Origin: Deltaproteobacteria bacterium
GTDB lineage: Bacteria > Desulfobacterota > Desulfovibrionia > Desulfovibrionales > Desulfovibrionaceae
Assembly (NCBI GenBank): GCA_025350085.1
Contig: JANXYI010000190.1
Span: forward strand, 1-5,399
Length of the DNA: 5,399 nt
Reading direction: 5' to 3'
This document shows positions 1-5,399 of the stretch, piece by piece. Within the stretch, counting starts at the first letter, position 1. The number at the start of each line of letters is the position of its first letter. Below the pieces are notes generated by a model that did no database searches, had not been told where the DNA came from, and saw nothing but the letters and a program-made list of their open reading frames with translations. Position numbers and translations under genes: made by a program.

Positions 1-400
1 CTCGGCCGAGACCCTGCGCGTGCTCATGGCCCACAACTGGCCGGGCAACGTGCGCGAGCTGAAGCACGCGCTGGAGAGCGGGGTGGTCTTCTGCCGGGGA
101 CAGGTGCTGGAGCCCGGGGACATCCAACTGGAGCAGAGCCAGGCCCAGACGGAATCCGCTGCTGCGCCAATGTCCGCACAGGCGTCCGCGCCGATGTCCG
201 TCCAGGCGTCCGTGCAGGCCGCGAATGCCGACTCGCTCTCGCTGGAGGACAACGAGCACCAGGCCATCCTGCGCGCGCTCGAGCGCACGGCCTGGGTCAA
301 GAAGACCGCCGCGGACCTGCTGGGCATCAGCCGGCGGGCCATCCACTACAAGATCAAGAAGTACAACATCCACATCCCGGGCAAGGACCAGGACGAGTAG
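1..400 (+). CDS. Sigma-54-dependent transcriptional activator (NtrC family), C-terminal fragment
   Basis: This is the 3' end of a bacterial enhancer-binding protein, which uses ATP hydrolysis to open promoters held by sigma-54 RNA polymerase. The frame is open from base 2 and gives 132 visible residues. WPGNVREL at visible residues 13-20 is the hallmark sensor-II segment closing the AAA+ domain in NtrC-type activators. Residues about 46-80 form an Ala/Ser/Gln/Met linker containing a tandem repeat. Residues about 83-122 form a Fis-type helix-turn-helix, with TAADLLGISRRAIHYKI as the recognition core. A short acidic tail (GKDQDE) follows, then TAG at 398-400. The start, any N-terminal receiver or sensor domain and the Walker motifs lie upstream of the window, so I cannot say whether this is a two-component response regulator or what it controls. 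It converges on the methyltransferase gene across 67 bp, with no obvious terminator hairpin and T-tract between them. The family call is secure; the specific identity is unknown. Confidence 0.93.
   Translation, partial: SAETLRVLMAHNWPGNVRELKHALESGVVFCRGQVLEPGDIQLEQSQAQTESAAAPMSAQASAPMSVQASVQAANADSLSLEDNEHQAILRALERTAWVKKTAADLLGISRRAIHYKIKKYNIHIPGKDQDE
164..220 (+). repeat. 24-bp imperfect tandem repeat inside the activator linker
   Basis: Two adjacent 24-bp units (164-187 and 188-211) match at 21 of 24 positions. A partial third unit (212-220) follows and resembles unit positions 13-21. The units encode APMSAQAS, APMSVQAS and then VQA. Because the length is a multiple of three, gain or loss of a unit would only lengthen or shorten the flexible linker between the AAA+ and DNA-binding domains. 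Confidence 0.8.
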
Positions 401-467
401 CCGCCCCGCAGGCCCGCATCCCCCGGCCCCCAGGCGCTGGAGTCAGGTCCGGCCTCTCCCGTACCCT

Positions 468-1898
468 TTAGTCCCCGGCCGCGAGGCTGGCCCCGAGCAC
501 GGGCCGGAGCACCGGCGCGCTGTCCGGCAGCACGGCCTCGAAGAACTCCAAAGCCTCCGGCAGCAGGCCGAGCATCCTGGCGTTGCAGATCCAGGCCAGG
601 ATGGCCGCCTCCTGGATCTCGCGCGGGGCCGCAACCACGGCGCCCAGCACCGGGCCGAGGCGCGCCAGGTGGTTCGACGCCAGGGGCAGGGCGGCCTCCG
701 CTGCGGGCCGGGCCTGCGCGCTGTGGGCCAGGAGCACGTGGGAGACCCAGGGCGCATAGGCTCCTGGGCCGTCATGGCGGCGGGTGTCGGCAAAGGCGTT
801 CAGCGGCTCGGAAAAGGGCCGGGCCTGGTTGGGCAGGAAGTACAGGGCCGCCATGCCCAGGGGCACGCTCAGGACCTCGGTGTTCCGGCCGGATTCCCTG
901 GCCGCGCTGACCCAGTCGGACAGGAAGATCTGGGTGTTGCTGGGCAGGGCCAGGCTCTTGGGGAAGTCCCAGAACAGGTGCGACTCCTCGGCCCGGCAGT
1001 GGTTGAGCAAGAGCCCCTGCGGGGACAAGAGGCCAAAGAGCTCGCGCGCCGAGCCCAGCTGGTCCTGGGCGTAGGGCAAGGCGTTGGTGGACACGATGAG
1101 GTCCACGCTGCCTTTCGCGAAGTCCAGCGGCCGGGAGAAGTCCACCACCCCATAGCGCAGGTTCGGCAGCTGAAAGGCCTGCCGGGCCACGGCAATGGCC
1201 TCGCTGCTTGCGTCCACGCCCACCACCAGGGCGCCTGGAAAGCGCTGGGCCAGGGTCCGGGCGATCTGCCCCAGGCCGCAGCCCAGATCGAGGATCAGCC
1301 GGGGCTTTTTGGGCGCCAGCCGGGCCAGGGCCTCGTCAAAGACATGCACCAGGTCCGCGGTGTTGGAGATGCCGACCTCAGGCCAGCGCTCCTCGGGCAG
1401 GGTCAGCAGCTGGTCCACGCACTTGGCCCAGGTGGGCTGGTTGAAGTTCTTCCCGCTCTTGCGGAACAGGAAGGGCGTATCCTCGGGCCGGGCCTCCTGG
1501 GGCAGGGGGCCGCTTAGGCTGGCGTAGGGCACCACGCGCAGGGTCGGCTGCCCGCCGTCCTTGAGCCTGGCCGTGAGCGCCTCGGCCACGAAGGCCAACA
1601 GGTCCTCCCCGTTGCCGCCGAGCACCAGCCAGTCCGGGCCTGCGAGTTCGTGCGCCGCGCGCTCCGGGGGCTCGAAATTGAACGAGTCCGTGCGCACGAA
1701 GGGATAGACCAGGGGCAGGCGCACGTGCTCATGCGAGCCGTGCATGGAGATGGACAGGCAGCGCAGGGCCGCAAGGGGCAGGCAGGGCACGGGTTTGTCG
1801 CGCAAAAGCTCGGCGCGGCCCTCGGCCGCCTGCTCCAGAAAGGGGTAGAGGGCCGCGGTCTGGGCAGCGGGGATGAACAGGACGAGTTCCGTATCCAT
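468..1898 (-). CDS. Class I SAM-dependent methyltransferase with unassigned N- and C-terminal regions
   Basis: A predicted cytoplasmic protein of 476 residues. The Rossmann-type methyltransferase core spans about residues 196-305. Motif I is LILDLGCGLGQ (201-211, the SAM-binding glycine loop). The acidic residue after strand 2 is D229 in VVGVD, expected to contact the SAM ribose. D253 in VVDFSRP and VDLIVSTNALPY (265-276) fit the next two strands. Residues 1-190 have no family I recognise. Residues about 360-476 are Ala/Leu-rich and probably helical. The substrate cannot be told from sequence. It is not CheR-like: the CheR N-terminal helical domain and motif are absent. I chose the ATG at 1896-1898 because GGAG sits 5 nt upstream (1904-1907); an in-frame TTG at 1920-1922 would add eight residues but looks weaker. 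The stop is TAA at 468-470. It is divergent from the chemotaxis receptor (257-bp gap) and convergent with the activator. No signal peptide or membrane segment is evident. Confidence 0.88.
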   Translation of the reverse strand: MDTELVLFIPAAQTAALYPFLEQAAEGRAELLRDKPVPCLPLAALRCLSISMHGSHEHVRLPLVYPFVRTDSFNFEPPERAAHELAGPDWLVLGGNGEDLLAFVAEALTARLKDGGQPTLRVVPYASLSGPLPQEARPEDTPFLFRKSGKNFNQPTWAKCVDQLLTLPEERWPEVGISNTADLVHVFDEALARLAPKKPRLILDLGCGLGQIARTLAQRFPGALVVGVDASSEAIAVARQAFQLPNLRYGVVDFSRPLDFAKGSVDLIVSTNALPYAQDQLGSARELFGLLSPQGLLLNHCRAEESHLFWDFPKSLALPSNTQIFLSDWVSAARESGRNTEVLSVPLGMAALYFLPNQARPFSEPLNAFADTRRHDGPGAYAPWVSHVLLAHSAQARPAAEAALPLASNHLARLGPVLGAVVAAPREIQEAAILAWICNARMLGLLPEALEFFEAVLPDSAPVLRPVLGASLAAGD

Positions 1899-1903
1899 GG
1901 TTT

Positions 1904-1907
1904 CTCC
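1904..1907 (-). promoter_or_regulatory. Ribosome binding site of the methyltransferase gene
   Basis: On the minus strand GGAG is followed by a 5-nt spacer and ATG. This decides the start at 1898 over the upstream in-frame TTG. Confidence 0.7.
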
Positions 1908-1994
1908 GGTTTCACGGCGCAATTATTTGATCTGCAATGGATTGCCGGAGGCCTGGCTGTCAAGCAAGAGGAAGGGATTTTTGTTTCTTTTCCT

Positions 1995-2021
1995 TAGGTT
2001 TTGGTGTAATAAAGCCGATAA
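1995..2021 (+). promoter_or_regulatory. Putative sigma-28 (FliA) promoter of the chemotaxis receptor
   Basis: GCCGATAA at 2014-2021 matches the flagellar sigma factor FliA -10 consensus at all eight positions. Exactly 11 bp upstream, TAGGTTTT (1995-2002) matches the -35 consensus TAAAGTTT at 5 of 8 positions. Transcription would start around 2028-2031, leaving a leader of about 125 nt before the ATG at 2156. FliA control is common for chemotaxis receptor genes, so position and gene function agree. The -35 half is mediocre, and the extended-10-like TGTAAT at 2005-2010 could alternatively serve a sigma-70 promoter. Confidence 0.6.
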
Positions 2022-2051
2022 GACAAAAAGTTTTGGGGGGAGCAGGCGCGC

Positions 2052-2067
2052 GAAGAGGCCGATCTTC
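2052..2067 (+). other. Small stem-loop in the receptor leader
   Basis: GAAGA (2052-2056) and TCTTC (2063-2067) can pair around a six-base loop, just downstream of the predicted transcription start. The stem is only five pairs, so this may be chance. Confidence 0.3.
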
Positions 2068-2085
2068 CCGAAATAATGTGAATTT

Positions 2086-2103
2086 TTGCACTAACGGGTG
2101 CAA
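2086..2103. promoter_or_regulatory. Perfect 6+6 inverted repeat, possible operator or leader hairpin
   Basis: TTGCAC (2086-2091) and GTGCAA (2098-2103) are perfect inverted half-sites separated by six bases. The 18-bp dyad has the geometry of a dimeric helix-turn-helix repressor site. It sits about 55-75 nt downstream of the predicted start and 41 nt before the ribosome binding site. It could instead form a leader RNA hairpin. No specific regulator is recognised. Confidence 0.4.
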
Positions 2104-2143
2104 TTGTGTAGGGCTTGTTCACGGCATTGCTCGATCTCTTGCC

Positions 2144-2150
2144 AGGAGGG
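2144..2150 (+). promoter_or_regulatory. Strong ribosome binding site of the chemotaxis receptor
   Basis: AGGAGGG lies 5 nt upstream of the ATG at 2156-2158. The same frame is open back to an ATG at 1937, but this Shine-Dalgarno and the membrane segment directly after 2156 fix the real start. Confidence 0.9.
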
Positions 2151-2155
2151 ATATC

Positions 2156-4183
2156 ATGCGGCTGACTTTGCTAAAGAAAATAATCGGTCTGCTCTTCGTT
2201 GCCGTGATGCTGGTGGGCGGGGGCAACTACCTCTCCAGCCGCTATTTCCTGAACAACACCCTGGACGAGCAGAACATCAAGGAGGTCGGCATCCGCGCCG
2301 ACCTGGTGGCTGCGGAATTCGAGGAGCAGAAGAAGTCCCTCATCGCCAGCGGCTTCCTCATGGCCACCAACCCCCAGGTGGCCAGCAAGATCGTCGACGG
2401 AGACACCCCCTGGCTACAGGCCTATGCCAAGAAGGTCATGGCCGAGACCGGGATCGAGTCCATCACCATCTCCGACGCCTCGGGCAAGTGCGTCGCGCGC
2501 GGGCACTCGGACAAGGCCGGCGACAGCGTGGCCAACCAGATCAACGTGCAGAAGGCCCTCAAGGGCGAGGTCAGCGTGGCCGTGGAAACGGGCACGGTGG
2601 TCAAGTTCTCCCTGCGCGCAGGCTACCCCGTCAAGAAGGGCGACGAGGTCGTCGGCTGCATCACCCCGGGCTTCACCCTGTCCAGTGACCGCTTCGTGGA
2701 CCAGATCAAGAAGAACCTGAGCCTGGAGTGCACCATTTTCCAGGGCGACACGCGCATCTCCACCACCATCATGAAGGAAGGCAAGCGCGCCATCGGCACC
2801 AAGATGGACAACCCCAAGGTGCTGGAGAGCGTGCTCCAGAAGGGCCAGCGCTTCGTCGGGTACAACGTCATCCTGGGCAAGGCCTACAACACCGCCTACT
2901 GGCCCATCATCGACGCCAACAACCAGGTGGCGGGCATGTTCTTCATCGGCCAGAACCGCGAGTTCATCGAGCGCGTACTCTCCGAGACCAACCTGACCAC
3001 CCTGGCGTCCACCGTGCTGGTGGGCCTGCTCATGCTCATCGCCGGCTACATCTTTTCCAAGGCCCTGGTGCGGCCCATCCTGCAGACCATCGACTTTGCC
3101 AACCACGTGGCCCAGGGCAACCTGGACGACGAGCTGGTGGTGAAATCCAACGACGAGACGCACACCCTGGCCGAGTCCCTGCGCCTCATGGCCAAGAATC
3201 TCAAGGCCAAGATCCAGGAGGCCGAGACCAGCTGCACCCAGGCCGACCTGAAGGCCCTGGAGGCCGAGCGGGCCACCCAGGAGGCCCTGGAGGCCAAGCT
3301 CCAGGCCGAATCGGCCAAGCGCGAGGGCATGCTCGACGCCGCGGGCAAGCTGGAGGAGATCGTGGAGCGCATCACCTCCTCCTCCGAGGAGCTCTCGGCC
3401 CAGGTGGAGGTCATGAGCCGCGGCATGGATCTGCAGCGCGACCGCGTGGGCGAGACCGCCACGGCCATGGAGCAGATGAACGCCTCGGTGATCTCCGTGG
3501 CGCGCCAGGCCGGAGACGTGGCCGGGTCCTCGGACACTGCCCAGGCCAAGGCCGCGGGCGGGGCCGAGGTGGTGCGCCGTTCTCAGAAGGCCATCGGGCA
3601 TGTGAACAGCATCTCCGTGCAGCTCAAGGAGAACATGCAGCAGCTGGGCAAGCAGGCCGAGGCCATCGGCCAGGTCATGAACGTCATCAACGACATCGCC
3701 GACCAGACCAACCTCTTGGCGCTCAATGCCGCCATCGAGGCCGCGCGCGCGGGCGACGCCGGGCGCGGGTTCGCCGTGGTGGCCGACGAGGTGCGCAAGC
3801 TCGCGGAAAAGACCATGGGCGCGACCAAGGAAGTGGGCGAGAACATCCGCGCCATCCAGGACTCCAGCCGCAAGAACATCGAGAGCATGGACAAGGCCGC
3901 CCTGGCCATCGGCGAGGCCACCAGCCACTCCGACGAGTCGGCCCGGGCGCTCGACGAGATCGTGGTCATCGCCAAGACCAACGCCGACATGGTCAAGGTC
4001 ATCGCCAATGCGGCCGACGAGCAGTCCGGGGTGTCCGAGAAGATCAGCTCGGCCATCGAGGAGGTCAACCGCGTGGCCGCGGAGACCGCCGAGGGCATGG
4101 GCCAGTCGGTGCTGGCCATCGGCGAGGTGGCGCGCATGGCCGCGCAGCTGCGCCAGATCATCGGCGAGCTCAAGGCGACCTAG
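2156..4183 (+). CDS. Methyl-accepting chemotaxis protein with periplasmic Cache sensor
   Basis: A 675-residue inner-membrane chemoreceptor that passes ligand signals to the CheA-CheW kinase complex. Membrane segment 1 is about residues 8-25 and segment 2 about 283-301. The periplasmic sensor between them (about 28-282) is a double-Cache type. Its distal half contains [19 protein letters not shown] (106-124). Its proximal half contains [13 protein letters not shown] and GKRAIGTK, and closes with [18 protein letters not shown], a pattern typical of Cache_3-Cache_2 receptors. HAMP follows at about 302-354, then an Ala/Glu-rich coiled coil (about 355-400). The signalling hairpin runs from about 400 to the end, with the conserved tip at about 516-553 ([20 protein letters not shown] onward). 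[10 protein letters not shown] (435-444) fits the CheR/CheB methylation-site consensus exactly; sites around E411/E412 and E635/E636 are near matches. The protein ends ELKAT, without the NWETF-type CheR tether. It appears monocistronic, with a FliA-like promoter upstream and a terminator downstream. The ligand cannot be predicted. Confidence 0.95.
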   Translation: MRLTLLKKIIGLLFVAVMLVGGGNYLSSRYFLNNTLDEQNIKEVGIRADLVAAEFEEQKKSLIASGFLMATNPQVASKIVDGDTPWLQAYAKKVMAETGIESITISDASGKCVARGHSDKAGDSVANQINVQKALKGEVSVAVETGTVVKFSLRAGYPVKKGDEVVGCITPGFTLSSDRFVDQIKKNLSLECTIFQGDTRISTTIMKEGKRAIGTKMDNPKVLESVLQKGQRFVGYNVILGKAYNTAYWPIIDANNQVAGMFFIGQNREFIERVLSETNLTTLASTVLVGLLMLIAGYIFSKALVRPILQTIDFANHVAQGNLDDELVVKSNDETHTLAESLRLMAKNLKAKIQEAETSCTQADLKALEAERATQEALEAKLQAESAKREGMLDAAGKLEEIVERITSSSEELSAQVEVMSRGMDLQRDRVGETATAMEQMNASVISVARQAGDVAGSSDTAQAKAAGGAEVVRRSQKAIGHVNSISVQLKENMQQLGKQAEAIGQVMNVINDIADQTNLLALNAAIEAARAGDAGRGFAVVADEVRKLAEKTMGATKEVGENIRAIQDSSRKNIESMDKAALAIGEATSHSDESARALDEIVVIAKTNADMVKVIANAADEQSGVSEKISSAIEEVNRVAAETAEGMGQSVLAIGEVARMAAQLRQIIGELKAT

Positions 4184-4210
4184 GGCCGTCGGCTTACAGC
4201 AACAATACTC

Positions 4211-4239
4211 GGGGAGGCTTCGGCCTCCCCTTTTCTTTT
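4211..4239 (+). terminator. Rho-independent terminator of the chemotaxis receptor gene
   Basis: A perfect 8-bp stem, GGGGAGGC (4211-4218) with GCCTCCCC (4223-4230), is closed by a very stable TTCG tetraloop and followed by TTTTCTTTT (4231-4239). It begins 28 nt after the receptor stop codon, and the T-tract polarity assigns it to the plus strand. Confidence 0.93.
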
Positions 4240-4342
4240 GGCCGCAGACATTCCCGCAGCCGGGCCTGGCGGCCGGGCTGTTGTTGCTCCCGCACAGCCC
4301 GCCACAACGCGTTGCACCACCGGACCCTTGCGCTACGGCCGG

Positions 4343-4360
4343 GGCTGGCGGTCGCCAGCC
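4343..4360. repeat. Inverted repeat in the intergenic spacer
   Basis: GGCTGGCG (4343-4350) and CGCCAGCC (4353-4360) are perfect inverted copies separated by two bases. As RNA this would be a 7-bp stem with a 4-base loop. It has no T-tract on either strand, so it is not a standard terminator. Confidence 0.55.
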
Positions 4361-4444
4361 AGGCGAGGTCTGCCTGATCCCGGCTTCGCGGGGTGCGAGC
4401 AAGGTGCGGGCTTGGGCGTCCGGGAAGTCCGGCGCAGTCATGTG

Positions 4445-4466
4445 GGGCGGTCCCTGCGCACCGCCC
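4445..4466. repeat. Inverted repeat abutting the isomerase terminator tract
   Basis: GGGCGGT (4445-4451) and ACCGCCC (4460-4466) form a perfect 7-bp stem with an 8-base loop. On the minus strand it starts immediately after the T7 tract of the isomerase terminator, so it would act as a second downstream stem-loop if transcription reads through. Confidence 0.5.
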
Positions 4467-4501
4467 AAAAAAAGGGGGGGAGGCCTGACGGCTTCCCCCC
4501 C
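4467..4501 (-). terminator. Rho-independent terminator of the PpiD-like gene
   Basis: Read on the minus strand, seven G (4501-4495) pair with seven C (4480-4474). An A-U pair, one A-C mismatch, a 3-bp GCC/GGC stem and a GTCA loop (4489-4486) complete the hairpin. It is followed by seven T (4473-4467). It lies 23 nt beyond the isomerase stop codon. Confidence 0.88.
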
Positions 4502-4524
4502 CTTGGATTTGCGTTGGGGCGCGG

Positions 4525-5399
4525 CTAGTTCAGCAGGTCCTGGCGCACGATCTCGACCTTGACGCTGCTGCGCAGGTTGGTCAGAAGCGCATTGAACAGC
4601 TCCTGGCTGAAGGCCTGGGCGCCCTGGGCGATCCAGGCGCGCTTCTCCTTGGCCCAGGCGTCCTCGGGCGCGGGGAGGCGTTCGGCCAGGCGGGCCAGGG
4701 CCACCCCGGCCGGGATCTCGTAGGGCTTGTTCAGCCAGTTCTTGTCGCCCGCGGCAAAGATGTCCATGAGCAGTTGCGGATTGCCGCCGGTCTGGGCCAC
4801 GGCGGCCTGGCGGTCCAGCGGCGGGGTGGTCTTGAACTGGGCCTTGACCGAGGCCAGGGTCTGGGCCTGGGTCCCGGGGTTCTGCAGGCCCGCCAGCACC
4901 GCCCTGGCCTTGTCCAGGGCCAGCTTGCGCGCCTCCTGGGCCTTGACCTCGGCGTTGACCTTGTCGCGGACCTTGTCCAGCGGCAGAGGGGCCTCGGGCG
5001 TGCCCTCAATCTTCTCGGCCAGGAGGTAGCCGCGCGCGGGCTCCATGGCCAGCGGGGTCTTGGCCCCGGTGCCCGGAGCCAGGGCGAACAGGGTGCCCAC
5101 GGCCTCGGGCTTGAGCCCGAAGAGCTTCTGGACCTCCTGCTCGTCCATCATCTCGCTCTTCTTCACGGTGAGGCCCAGGCCCTGGGCGATCTTGGCCAGC
5201 TTCACCCCGGCCGCGATCTGGTCCATGCTCTGGTCCAGGATCTCGTTGATCTTTTCCGAGGCCTTTTCCTCGGCCACGCGCCTTCTGATCTCACCCGCGA
5301 CCTCCTCGAAGGCCACCTTGCCCGCCGGGCGGGTGCCCTCGAGCCGGATCAGGTGCCAGCCGAACTGGGTGCGCACGGGCTCGCTGACCTGGCCGGGCT
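4525..5399 (-). CDS. ppiD: PpiD/SurA-like periplasmic peptidyl-prolyl cis-trans isomerase, C-terminal fragment
   Basis: The C-terminal 290 residues of a parvulin-type foldase that helps proteins fold after export; PpiD is anchored to the inner membrane by an N-terminal helix, which lies outside this window. The first visible residues, PGQVSEPVRTQFGWHLIRLEG, are the end of a parvulin (rotamase) domain: PGQVSEPV plus the terminal GWHLIRL strand. About 270 further residues follow, with charged helices (EIRRRVAEEKASEKINEIL), then two regions patterned like PpiD C-terminal units: FALAPGTG...GYLLAEKIEGTPE...LDKVRDKVNAEVKAQEARKLALDKA, and NKPYEIPAGVALARLAERLPAPEDAWAKEK...NALLTNLRSSVKVEI. Such a long tail after one parvulin domain fits PpiD better than SurA. 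The frame stays open to the window edge; a GTG at 5374-5376 is internal. The stop is TAG at 4525-4527. It converges with the chemotaxis receptor and has its own terminator. The gene symbol is a best guess from architecture. Confidence 0.85.
   Translation of the reverse strand, partial: PGQVSEPVRTQFGWHLIRLEGTRPAGKVAFEEVAGEIRRRVAEEKASEKINEILDQSMDQIAAGVKLAKIAQGLGLTVKKSEMMDEQEVQKLFGLKPEAVGTLFALAPGTGAKTPLAMEPARGYLLAEKIEGTPEAPLPLDKVRDKVNAEVKAQEARKLALDKARAVLAGLQNPGTQAQTLASVKAQFKTTPPLDRQAAVAQTGGNPQLLMDIFAAGDKNWLNKPYEIPAGVALARLAERLPAPEDAWAKEKRAWIAQGAQAFSQELFNALLTNLRSSVKVEIVRQDLLN

Larger units (their letters stand above)
4240..4466. other. Intergenic spacer between two opposing terminators, no gene seen
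   Basis: This 227-bp GC-rich stretch separates the receptor terminator from the isomerase terminator. The only long open frame (plus, from about 4238) runs through the downstream terminator and reads as low-complexity Gly/Arg/Pro sequence with no ribosome binding site, so I do not call it. I see no tRNA, insertion-sequence end or array. Two hairpins stand out, at 4343-4360 and 4445-4466. Confidence 0.6.

Noticed and set aside
401..467. Bidirectional terminator between the activator and methyltransferase genes
   Set aside because: Only a weak CCAG-GCG-CTGG stem is present and no T-tract occurs on either strand.
225..1517. Long open frame (430 codons) on the plus strand opposite the methyltransferase
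   Set aside because: It overlaps the end of the activator and lies antisense to a gene with clear SAM-binding motifs. The translation is low-complexity Arg/Pro/Gly/Gln without a domain, a typical shadow in GC-rich DNA.
468..1898. CheR methyltransferase acting on the adjacent chemoreceptor
   Set aside because: The SAM loop LDLGCGLG, the protein length and the N-terminal region do not match CheR, and the genes are divergent. Proximity alone is not evidence.
1922..1963. Sigma-70 promoter for the methyltransferase: TTGACA (1963-1958, minus) and AATAAT (1927-1922, minus)
   Set aside because: Each hexamer looks good alone, but they are 30 bp apart instead of about 17, and neither has a suitable partner at normal spacing.
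2112..2130. Sigma-54 promoter upstream of the receptor (GG and GC elements near TTGC)
   Set aside because: A GG-N10-GC pair exists, but the conserved TTGC is out of register with the GG, so the -24/-12 pattern fails.
1937..2155. N-terminal extension of the receptor from the ATG at 1937
   Set aside because: It lacks a good ribosome binding site, would cover the promoter region and would put 73 non-membrane residues before the signal-anchor helix. The AGGAGGG at 2144 fixes the start at 2156.
2414..4468. 684-codon open frame on the minus strand opposite the chemotaxis receptor
   Set aside because: Its His/Gly/Leu-rich repetitive translation mirrors the receptor's codon bias, and it runs through the receptor terminator. 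No ribosome binding site or domain supports it.

Overview
The window is GC-rich chromosomal DNA with strong third-position G/C bias. It most resembles a deltaproteobacterial sulfate reducer of the Desulfovibrio type. This is inferred from the style of the Cache-sensor chemotaxis receptor, the NtrC-type regulator and the PpiD-like foldase; no rRNA or other phylogenetic marker is present. I see no insertion sequence, prophage, CRISPR array, tRNA or clear foreign island.

Layout, left to right. (1) Positions 1-400 (+) hold the C-terminal end of a sigma-54-dependent transcriptional activator: the end of the AAA+ domain, a repetitive Ala/Ser/Gln linker and a Fis-type DNA-binding helix-turn-helix. 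(2) Positions 468-1898 (-) encode a 476-residue class I SAM-dependent methyltransferase with large flanking regions that I cannot assign. It converges on the regulator across 67 bp. (3) Positions 1899-2155 are a comparatively AT-rich divergent intergenic region. It contains a very good sigma-28 (FliA)-type -10 element facing the next gene, plus an inverted repeat in the presumed leader. (4) Positions 2156-4183 (+) encode a complete 675-residue methyl-accepting chemotaxis protein with two membrane segments, a periplasmic double-Cache-type sensor, HAMP, a coiled-coil extension and a full signalling hairpin. It ends in a textbook terminator at 4211-4239. (5) Positions 4240-4466 are a 227-bp spacer between two opposing terminators, with no credible gene. 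(6) Positions 4525-5399 (-) hold the C-terminal 290 residues of a PpiD/SurA-like periplasmic peptidyl-prolyl isomerase, cut by the window edge, with its own terminator at 4467-4501.

The genes do not form one operon. The chemotaxis receptor is a stand-alone transcription unit, and its FliA-like promoter would tie it to the flagellar regulon. The methyltransferase is divergent from it and is not CheR-like, so the pairing of a methyltransferase with a methyl-accepting receptor looks coincidental. The regulator and the isomerase belong to transcription units that extend beyond the window. I found no convincing new multi-gene system. The items most worth a second look are the FliA-like promoter, the leader inverted repeat, the unassigned ends of the methyltransferase and the short tandem repeat in the regulator's linker.
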